64,000 nt of DNA from Bradyrhizobium elkanii USDA 76 (GTDB lineage: Bacteria > Pseudomonadota > Alphaproteobacteria > Rhizobiales > Xanthobacteraceae): contig NZ_CP066356.1 of NCBI RefSeq assembly GCF_023278185.1, positions 6,936,001 through 7,000,000 on the forward strand. Reading direction: 5' to 3'. The notes under the pieces were generated by a model. That model saw only the letters and a list, made by a program, of their open reading frames with translations, was not told where the DNA came from and searched no databases. Below are positions 57,891-64,000 of this stretch, piece by piece. The position numbers were made by a program, and so were the translations under genes. Position 1 is the stretch's first letter, and each line of letters begins with the position of its first letter.

Positions 57891-59360
57891 TCAGGGGAGA
57901 ACAAAATGATCCGATGCGGAGGCGACCTCGCCGAGGCCAAGGTCGGTGACCCGAAACCTCACCGGCATCGAGCGTTCCGCCATGCCGTCAACCGGCGCCG
58001 TCAACAGCACACGCAGTTCTGTCGTCGTATCGCGAGCCAGGACGATCATCGGCCGATCCACGGTCACCGAATCGGCGCCGACGACGTGGACGGACGTCTT
58101 GGGCGGCCCATCGATGTCGATCGCGATTACCCGATCGAAGTCGCGCCTGTTGAGCAAACGCACGGTATAGGCGTTGCGAACCGATCCATCGCTGAGTCTG
58201 ACAGCCATGGGATTACGATCATGCAGAACGCTGAGATCGAGCATCGTTCTCGACAACAACTCATAAACCATCACCGCGCAGATGATCGTGATCAAAAAGG
58301 CATAAACGAGCGTGCGCGGGCGCACCGGCTTGAACAGCTCCGGCTTGCCGTCCATCCGCCGGCGGATATTGATGTCGTTGTCGTAACCGATCAGGCCGCT
58401 TTTGCGCCCGATCTTCTTCATGACGGCATCGCAGGCATCGATGCACAGCCCGCACTGGATGCAGCCCAGCTGGGCGCCATTTCGTATATCGATCCCGGTC
58501 GGACAGACCGCCGCGCATTGATTACAATCGATGCAGTCTCCGACCCTTTCGCCGCGTGCGCGCAGATCGAATGATTTCTTCAATGAGCAGCGCTGCTCGC
58601 CGCGGTCGTATTTGTAGGCGACATTGAGGGCCCATTCGTCGGTGAGCGCGGCCTGGATGCGCGGCCACGGGCACATATAAACGCAAACCTGCTCGCGCAT
58701 GTAGCCAGCCAGCAGATATGTCAAAGCGGTCAGGATCCCAATCCAGATATAGGCGGTTGCGGGCGCTTGGAACGTTGCCAGATCGTGCACCAAGGTCGGC
58801 GCGTCGGCGAAGTAGAGCACCCAGGCGCCGCCGGTCCACCAGGCAATCATCAACCAGATTGCGTGCTTCAGCACGCGCTTTGCCGCGCGCCCTGCTGTCA
58901 TCGGGCGCGCGGCGGCCTTCAGCCGCTCGCGACGGTCGCCCTCGACCCAGCGCTCGACCGCATAGAACAGGTCGGTCCAGACCGTCTGCGGGCACAGATA
59001 ACCGCACCAAATCCGCCCGCCCAGTGCGTTCATCAGGAACAGCACGATGGCAGCAAGCACGAGCAAACCGGTGAAGTAATAGAGCTCTTGGGGCCACAGT
59101 TCGATGAAGAAGAAGTAGAACCGCCGGTTTGGAAAATCGAGCAACACCGCCTGGTCGGGAGCGCCGAGGCCGCGATGCCAACGCACGAAGGGCAGCAGAT
59201 AGTAGATCCCCAGACACACGACCATCAGCCGCCATTTGATCGTGCGGAAAGTACCGCGGACGCTCTGCGGATAGACCTTCCTATGGGCTGTATAGAGGGG
59301 TCCATCCTCGTCACTCACTGGCTCATCGAGCGAAACGGTCTTGTTTACGGTGGGCTTCAT
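57891..59360 (-). CDS. fixG: FixG (CcoG), membrane ferredoxin-like copper reductase
   Basis: A 489-residue membrane protein with about five helices (LMVVCLGIYYLLPFVRWHRG, YYFTGLLVLAAIVLFLMNAL) and two 4Fe-4S motifs: DCIDCNQCAAVCPTGIDI and LGCIQCGLCIDACDAVMKKI; also the GGRIWCGYLCPQTVWTDLFY loop. CcoG reduces copper for cbb3 assembly. The C-terminal periplasmic domain is immunoglobulin-like. ATG 59360 gives the usual family length; an ATG at 59432, just after the fixP stop, is possible. Confidence 0.93.
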   Translation of the reverse strand: MKPTVNKTVSLDEPVSDEDGPLYTAHRKVYPQSVRGTFRTIKWRLMVVCLGIYYLLPFVRWHRGLGAPDQAVLLDFPNRRFYFFFIELWPQELYYFTGLLVLAAIVLFLMNALGGRIWCGYLCPQTVWTDLFYAVERWVEGDRRERLKAAARPMTAGRAAKRVLKHAIWLMIAWWTGGAWVLYFADAPTLVHDLATFQAPATAYIWIGILTALTYLLAGYMREQVCVYMCPWPRIQAALTDEWALNVAYKYDRGEQRCSLKKSFDLRARGERVGDCIDCNQCAAVCPTGIDIRNGAQLGCIQCGLCIDACDAVMKKIGRKSGLIGYDNDINIRRRMDGKPELFKPVRPRTLVYAFLITIICAVMVYELLSRTMLDLSVLHDRNPMAVRLSDGSVRNAYTVRLLNRRDFDRVIAIDIDGPPKTSVHVVGADSVTVDRPMIVLARDTTTELRVLLTAPVDGMAERSMPVRFRVTDLGLGEVASASDHFVLP

Positions 59361-59437
59361 GACCGACCTGACATCGGGCGCGGATGGCTCGCGTTGATCC
59401 TGGGTCACCGGCGCGCAGGTTTTGCGGCGCATCTCGC

Positions 59438-60310
59438 CTATTGTCCGCCGCCGAGCGAATGGACATAGACGGCAAGTGCCCTGACTGTGATGGGATCGAG
59501 CCGCCCGCTCCAAGCCGGCATGATGCCGGCGCGGCCATAGCTGATGGTCTCGACCAGCGTGTCCTCGTCCGAGCCGTACAGCCAAATCCGGTCAGTCAGA
59601 TTCGGTGCGCCGAGCGCCTGATTGCCTTTGGCGTTCTCGCCATGACAGACCGCGCAATTCTCGGCAAAGATCTTGGTGCCGGCCGCAGCATCGAACTTGG
59701 CTGCCGTGGTCAGGCCTGACAGCGATCGCACGTAGTTTGCTACGGTGACAATCTCGGTTTTCGTGAGAATGCCGTCGCGGCCAAAGGCCAGCATTTGTCC
59801 CTCATGCGCCTGGGCATGCCCGGAACGTGCGCCGAACTGGATGGTCTGCAGGATCTGGTCGAGCGATCCGCCCCACAACCAGTCATCGTCATTGAGATTC
59901 GGATACCCCTTGGCACCCGCGCCACCGCTCCCGTGGCATGGCGCGCAATTGTCCGCGAACACCGTCTTGCCGCGCGCGCGAGCCAATCCCAGCAGGGCCG
60001 GATCCTTCTCGATCTCGGTAAGAGACGCTTTGCCCAGCACGGCCATCTTCTCGCCGCGCAGCTCCTCAAGACTTGCGAGGTCGTTGACGACGCTGGCGCG
60101 GGTCGAATAATCAAACACGCCTGTCGTGTAGCTTGAGAGGAGCGGCCATGCCGGATAAACGACCCAGTAGCCTATCGCCCAAAGGATTGTGGCGTAGAAG
60201 CTCAGAATCCACCAGCGTGGCAGCGGCGTGTTGAGTTCCTTTATACCATCCCATTCGTGCCCCGTCGTGGAGCGGCCGGAGATGTGATCGATGTCGTTGT
60301 GCTCGGTCAT
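59438..60310 (-). CDS. fixP: cbb3 oxidase subunit III FixP (di-haem cytochrome c)
   Basis: A 290-residue membrane-anchored cytochrome c. N-terminal helix PRWWILSFYATILWAIGYWV, then two haem c sites: DNCAPCHGSGGAGAKG and ENCAVCHGENAKGN, each with a distal Met region. Passes electrons from cytochrome c to FixO and FixN. It follows fixQ by 6 nt. Confidence 0.96.
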   Translation of the reverse strand: MTEHNDIDHISGRSTTGHEWDGIKELNTPLPRWWILSFYATILWAIGYWVVYPAWPLLSSYTTGVFDYSTRASVVNDLASLEELRGEKMAVLGKASLTEIEKDPALLGLARARGKTVFADNCAPCHGSGGAGAKGYPNLNDDDWLWGGSLDQILQTIQFGARSGHAQAHEGQMLAFGRDGILTKTEIVTVANYVRSLSGLTTAAKFDAAAGTKIFAENCAVCHGENAKGNQALGAPNLTDRIWLYGSDEDTLVETISYGRAGIMPAWSGRLDPITVRALAVYVHSLGGGQ

Positions 60311-60316
60311 GATCTG

Positions 60317-60481
60317 TCAGTCCCGGCGCAGCGGCATGCGCGCCGCAGAATCAAAACGCCTCTTGTTGCGAGGCCACAGCGCGTAAACGACGATGGCTAT
60401 GAAGATGCCGACGAACAGCGGCGTCCAGAGCGTCACAACGAAGCTCGATGCCAGATTCTCGATGGAAATAACCGCTTTCAT
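60317..60481 (-). CDS. fixQ: cbb3 oxidase subunit FixQ (CcoQ)
   Basis: A 54-residue protein: MKAVISIENLASSFVVTLWT, PLFVGIFIAIVVYALWPRN-KRRFD and a basic end. One membrane helix and the W-P-x-N-K-x-x-F-D motif identify CcoQ, which stabilises the complex. It fills the gap between fixO (11 nt) and fixP (6 nt). Confidence 0.92.
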   Translation of the reverse strand: MKAVISIENLASSFVVTLWTPLFVGIFIAIVVYALWPRNKRRFDSAARMPLRRD

Positions 60482-60492
60482 CAGAGGATCCT

Positions 60493-61227
60493 TCAGCGCA
60501 GATTGGCTTTTTCGTCGTAGAGCTTGAAATCGATCAACGTGCCGAGCATCTGCAGGTAGGCGACGAGCGCATCGAGTTCAGTCGGATTGCCGGCCCTGCC
60601 GTCGAAATTGCGCACAGCGGCCTTCGGGTAACGCTTCTGGAACGATTCGACGTTCGCGCTGTCAGGATCGAGTTGCGTCTTCATGTCGGCGACAGCGTTC
60701 TTGATCTGGTCCTCGCTATAGGGGACGCCGATCGCCCGATTGGTGCGCAGATGTGCGACCATGTCGGTCAGGTCGACCTCGGTGTTCGCCAGCGACGGAT
60801 AGCCCGGCATCACCGATTGCGGCACGATCGCGCGCGGATTGGTCAAATGCGTGACGTGCCATTCATCGGAATATTTCCCGCCAATACGTGCGAGGTCCGG
60901 GCCAGTCCGCTTCGAGCCCCATTGAAACGGATGGTCATACATGCTCTCAGCGGCCAGCGAGTAATGCCCGTAGCGCTCGACCTCGTCGCGTAACGGCCTG
61001 ATCATCTGCGAGTGACAGACATAGCATCCCTCGCGTACGTAGATGTTGCGGCCGGCAAGCTCGAGCGGCGTATACGGCCGCACGCCGTCCACCGCCTCGA
61101 TCGTGCTCTTGAGGTAGAACAACGGCGTGATCTCGACCAGGCCACCGATCGCTATCACGGCAAGGATGCCAGCGATTAAGATGATCGAGTTCTTCTCAAA
61201 GATCTTGTGTCGGTTCCAGAGCGACAT
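60493..61227 (-). CDS. fixO: cbb3 oxidase subunit II FixO (mono-haem cytochrome c)
   Basis: A 244-residue protein: N-terminal anchor [20 protein letters not shown], haem c site [14 protein letters not shown], and the typical [20 protein letters not shown] and [20 protein letters not shown]. Relays electrons from FixP to FixN. Starts 8 nt after the fixN stop. Confidence 0.97.
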   Translation of the reverse strand: MSLWNRHKIFEKNSIILIAGILAVIAIGGLVEITPLFYLKSTIEAVDGVRPYTPLELAGRNIYVREGCYVCHSQMIRPLRDEVERYGHYSLAAESMYDHPFQWGSKRTGPDLARIGGKYSDEWHVTHLTNPRAIVPQSVMPGYPSLANTEVDLTDMVAHLRTNRAIGVPYSEDQIKNAVADMKTQLDPDSANVESFQKRYPKAAVRNFDGRAGNPTELDALVAYLQMLGTLIDFKLYDEKANLR

Positions 61228-61235
61228 GCGATGAC

Positions 61236-62888
61236 CTATTCCGCGACCTGGAGCGCTCGAGCGTCCTGGATTTGATCAGCTTCCCGCGCATTCACCGTCA
61301 TCCAGAGATTGGCGGCCATGATCAGCGCGCCGATCAGGAACAGTGCGCCACCCGCGGCACGGATGATGTAGAAGGGATGCATGGCCTCGACCGACTCGAT
61401 GAACGAGTACTCGAGGAAACCGAGCGAAGTATAGGCGCGCCACATCAGCCCCTGCAGGATGCCGGACACCCACATCGCGGAGATGTAGAGCACGATCCCG
61501 ATCGTGGCGATCCAGAAGTGCCAGTTGACGAGCTTGAGGCTATACAGCTGTCGATTCCAAAGCCAGGGAATCAGACAATACAGCGCGCCGAATGATACGA
61601 AGCCAACCCAGCCCAGTGCGCCCGAATGCACATGGCCGACCGTCCAGTCCGTGTAATGGCTAAGCGAGTTGACGACCTTGATTGCCATGGTGGGACCTTC
61701 AAATGTCGCCATGCCGTAAAAGGCAACCGAGACCACGAGCATACGAAGTACCGGGTCGGTGCGGAGCTTGTCCCAGGCGCCCGAGAGCGTCATCATGCCG
61801 TTGATCATGCCGCCCCATGAGGGCATCCACAGCATGATCGAGAACGTCATGCCCAGCGTCTGCGTCCAGTCCGGCAGGGCGGTGTAGTGCAGATGGTGCG
61901 GTCCGGCCCAGATGTAGAGGAAGATTAGCGCCCAGAAATGGATGATTGAGAGACGGTAAGAATAGACCGGCCGTTCGGCTCTTTTCGGAATGAAGTAGTA
62001 CATGATCGCCAGGAAGCCGGCGGTCAGGAAGAAGCCGACCGCGTTATGGCCGTACCACCACTGAAACATGGCATCCTGCACGCCGCCCCAGGCAATGTAG
62101 GATTTCGAACCGAACACCGATACCGGCAATGCGGGATTGTTGCCAAGGTGGAGCACCGCAATGGTGACGATAAAGGCGAGATAGAACCAGTTGGCGACGA
62201 AGATATGCGGCTCCTTCCGCTTCAACAGTGTCGCCACGAACACAATGAGATAAGTGATCCAGACAATGGTGAGCCAGAGATCGGCGTACCACTCCGGCTC
62301 GGCATATTCCTTCGACTGGGTGACACCGAACAGATAGCCAGTGCCTGCGATCAGAATGAAGAAATTATAGCCAACGACCACAAACCATGGCGCCAGATCG
62401 CCAGCCAAGCGGGTGCGGCAGGTCTTTTGCACGACGTAGAACGAGGTCGCGATGAGCACGTTTCCGCCGAACGCAAAGATCACAGCCGATGTGTGCAAGG
62501 GCCGGAGCCGACCGAAGCTCGCCCAGGGCAAATCAAAATTCAGTGCAGGCCAGGCAAGTTGCGAGGCGATCAGCAGACCGATGGAAAAGCCTGCAATGCC
62601 CCAGAACATCGCCAGCACCGAGGCGAATTTGATCGGACCGAGATTGTAGTTCGGTCGGCCATTGATCTGCGCCGGCGGTAATTGCGCCGGCCGTTCGTAG
62701 TAGCGATTGAGGATGACGCCCGTTGCGGTCAGACTGGCGGCGGAAGCCAGCAATGCGTGGAAGGTAAACGCAGAATCGTGCCCCATCGCTCCGGCGAAAA
62801 AGAAGACGTAGGCAGAAACTGCAAATACCGACATCAGGCCTGCTTCACCCATCGTCGTGGATTTCGAGGCAAAGGATGGGCTTGTCAT
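61236..62888 (-). CDS. fixN: cbb3 cytochrome oxidase catalytic subunit FixN
   Basis: A 550-residue haem-copper oxidase subunit with twelve or more helices. Ligand His residues are seen in [48 protein letters not shown] and [20 protein letters not shown]. It has very high oxygen affinity and supports respiration in nodules. First gene of fixNOQPGHIS. The 68-bp gap to the upstream DUF6455 gene suggests co-transcription from the FixK box at 63436. Confidence 0.97.
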   Translation of the reverse strand: MTSPSFASKSTTMGEAGLMSVFAVSAYVFFFAGAMGHDSAFTFHALLASAASLTATGVILNRYYERPAQLPPAQINGRPNYNLGPIKFASVLAMFWGIAGFSIGLLIASQLAWPALNFDLPWASFGRLRPLHTSAVIFAFGGNVLIATSFYVVQKTCRTRLAGDLAPWFVVVGYNFFILIAGTGYLFGVTQSKEYAEPEWYADLWLTIVWITYLIVFVATLLKRKEPHIFVANWFYLAFIVTIAVLHLGNNPALPVSVFGSKSYIAWGGVQDAMFQWWYGHNAVGFFLTAGFLAIMYYFIPKRAERPVYSYRLSIIHFWALIFLYIWAGPHHLHYTALPDWTQTLGMTFSIMLWMPSWGGMINGMMTLSGAWDKLRTDPVLRMLVVSVAFYGMATFEGPTMAIKVVNSLSHYTDWTVGHVHSGALGWVGFVSFGALYCLIPWLWNRQLYSLKLVNWHFWIATIGIVLYISAMWVSGILQGLMWRAYTSLGFLEYSFIESVEAMHPFYIIRAAGGALFLIGALIMAANLWMTVNAREADQIQDARALQVAE

Positions 62889-62955
62889 GGCTTGGCCTTC
62901 TTTGAAAGCGGGATGCTTGGGGAATTATTTCCGGCGAGCTAAGCGATTGGGTTCA

Positions 62956-63387
62956 TCAATCGCAAAAGCGCTGCGGGAGGCCGTCGTCGACCTCACGACC
63001 GAGCGCGCGCAGGGTTTGTTCGTTGGGGCAGTCTTTCAGCGGATTTCGATAGTTCCCTGTTTGGAGGTTGGCGACGCAACGGGCTTTGGCCTGACATAGG
63101 CCGCATACTCGCTGCAGATCGCGCAGTACGTCGCCATGGCGGGCGGCAAGCGCATGCTCGGAAAAACCGGCAAGTGCGAGGCGCTTGCTCAAGAGTTCGG
63201 GAGAGCCCGGACTTTGTGCCAGGGTTCGAAAAGCGGATGTAGACAGATTAAGCTCGCGCGCGATCGCATCGATGTCCTGCGGGCTCAAGCAAGCCAGCTC
63301 GGACGTCCGAGACAGGCTCGCTCGCAATCGGCTGAGCAAATTCCTAAACCGCCAAGGACTACCGATATGTGCAGGTTGGCTGACCAT
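62956..63387 (-). CDS. DUF6455 family protein upstream of fixN
   Basis: A 143-residue protein: LVLSRL-type N-terminus (FRNLLSRLRASLSR), LSPQDIDAIARELNLSTSAF, LSKRLALAGF, and a Cys-rich end RVCGLCQAKARCVANL, KDCPNEQTLRALGRE. The family is found in alphaproteobacteria near fixNOQP and may bind a metal or iron-sulfur cluster through C-x-x-C ... C ... C; its role is unknown. ATG 63387 lies 48 nt inside the FixK box, which should drive it with the fix operon. Confidence 0.78.
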   Translation of the reverse strand: MVSQPAHIGSPWRFRNLLSRLRASLSRTSELACLSPQDIDAIARELNLSTSAFRTLAQSPGSPELLSKRLALAGFSEHALAARHGDVLRDLQRVCGLCQAKARCVANLQTGNYRNPLKDCPNEQTLRALGREVDDGLPQRFCD

Positions 63388-63435
63388 GTGTCATGTCCCT
63401 CGAAGCAGCCATAGCTGCTGGAGGCAGGTTTGTTT

Positions 63436-63449
63436 TTGACCTGCATCAA
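63436..63449 (-). promoter_or_regulatory. FixK/FNR box upstream of the DUF6455-fixN unit
   Basis: TTGACCTGCATCAA matches the FixK2 consensus TTG[AC]-N6-[TG]CAA. It is near-palindromic and lies 49 nt before the ATG at 63387, a spacing typical of class II activation. Confidence 0.75.
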
Positions 63450-63674
63450 ATGTAAGAGCAAATCGTTCGATCCGGATCGCTCTACCCCGGGGCGCCTGCG
63501 AGACTGCGCCGAGGCCCATTTCGTGTTGCGGGCAACAGCCCGCCTGCCGCATTAGCGACAGCATCGCGAGCTCCTTCGAATCGACTCGGCGCGATGTTTT
63601 AAAAGATCGCGCTTGAACTCGCGGATTGACCATCGCCATGAAATTCGCAAGGACCTGCGCTAGCCGAACTCAGG

Positions 63675-63902
63675 CTAGCCGCCCCATGCCGGGGGCAACG
63701 CAGGCGGGGTTCGAAGCTCCATCGCATCCGCGAAAATGGTCCAATCGCGGACACCTTTTTGCTTGCAAAAGTCGCTCTCCGCTTGCTGTGCAGCAGCACT
63801 CAGCGATGCGGCATCGACCTTGAACGCTGCCTGACAGGCACGATGCTCGTGGCCGGTATCGTCACAGACGGTCTTAATGAAGCGAACGTTAAATGAAGGC
63901 AT
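63675..63902 (-). CDS. Small FixK-box-controlled hypothetical protein
   Basis: A 75-residue protein: MPSFNVRFIKTVCDDTGHEH, RACQAAFKVDAASLSAAAQQ, AESDFCKQKGVRDWTIFADA. A small alpha/beta domain is likely. The family is known to me only as hypothetical in Bradyrhizobium. AGAGGG precedes the ATG, and a FixK-type box lies 65 nt upstream, so it is probably induced in low oxygen. Confidence 0.65.
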   Translation of the reverse strand: MPSFNVRFIKTVCDDTGHEHRACQAAFKVDAASLSAAAQQAESDFCKQKGVRDWTIFADAMELRTPPALPPAWGG

Positions 63903-63966
63903 GACTACCCTCTTGCGGTGGGTTTGCTTATCCGTGCCTATTCTGCCATTAGCGCGCGGAGAGTAT

Positions 63967-63980
63967 TTGATTTGTCTCAA
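63967..63980 (-). promoter_or_regulatory. FixK/FNR-type box at the window edge
   Basis: TTGATTTGTCTCAA fits TTGA-N6-TCAA. It lies 65 nt before the ATG of the gene at 63675, and it could also serve a gene beyond the window. Confidence 0.6.
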
Positions 63981-64000
63981 GCAGCATCCAAAGTAATCGG

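Noticed and set aside
62943..62962. GATTG-N7-CAATC palindrome upstream of fixN as a FixK box
   Set aside because: The spacing (TTG-N7-CAA) is one base short of the FNR/FixK consensus, and it overlaps the end of the DUF6455 gene; the box at 63436 fits better.
63391..63639. An 82-codon minus-strand frame between the FixK-linked genes
   Set aside because: It covers the FixK box at 63436 and would leave the box inside a coding region; no motif or ribosome binding site.

Overview
The window looks like chromosomal or symbiosis-island DNA of a Bradyrhizobium, most like the B. elkanii group. Four things point there: a near-complete rhizobitoxine (rtx) operon, a fixNOQP-fixGHIS cluster, a heat-shock cluster in which small heat-shock genes and rpoH sit behind ROSE-type RNA thermometers, and many small conserved proteins typical of Bradyrhizobium. 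No tRNA, rRNA or CRISPR array was seen. Family assignments come from reading the translations; no database search was run.

Layout. 1-3.8 kb: a DUF736 gene with a decayed second copy, a small secreted protein, and two tandem sigma-54 promoter plus terminator units that look like related small RNA genes. 3.8-13.3 kb: the heat-shock block, with three intact Hsp20 genes, GreA-like factor, HtrA/DegP-like protease, groESL and rpoH; ROSE-like leaders precede two of the Hsp20 genes and the short ORF ahead of rpoH. 13.5-24 kb: an accessory region of frameshifted genes, microproteins, a repeated structured leader (two adjacent copies here, a third at 37.6 kb), and dispersed GGCCCCAGC hairpin repeats. 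22.5-31.3 kb: ferritin-like DUF892 protein, a stress/envelope operon (DUF3618, two coat-like proteins, holin-X, YihY/BrkB), DUF1003 and iron-permease genes, a frameshifted histidine kinase, a decayed Hsp20 with a ROSE relic, and TspO. 33.9-36.3 kb: an IS21-family element.

37.9-46.0 kb: the rtxACDEFG operon on the minus strand. RtxA is a fusion of an aminotransferase and an O-acetylhomoserine sulfhydrylase, RtxC is a desaturase, and the rest are an amidotransferase-like hydrolase, a DMT permease, an ATP-grasp ligase and a glutamine-synthetase-like ligase; most junctions are ATGA overlaps. 47.7-51.8 kb: a sulfate-activation and sulfotransferase group (NodPQ-like) damaged by a deletion that joins CysD to the middle of CysN. 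52.5 kb: a MarR regulator.

55.0-62.9 kb: fixN-O-Q-P-G-H-I-S on the minus strand, encoding the microaerobic cbb3 oxidase and its copper/maturation proteins, preceded by a DUF6455 gene. FixK/FNR-type boxes lie upstream of the DUF6455 gene and of a small gene at the window edge. The main themes are microaerobic symbiotic respiration, host ethylene control through rhizobitoxine, and RNA-thermometer heat shock, set in DNA with much insertion, duplication and gene decay.
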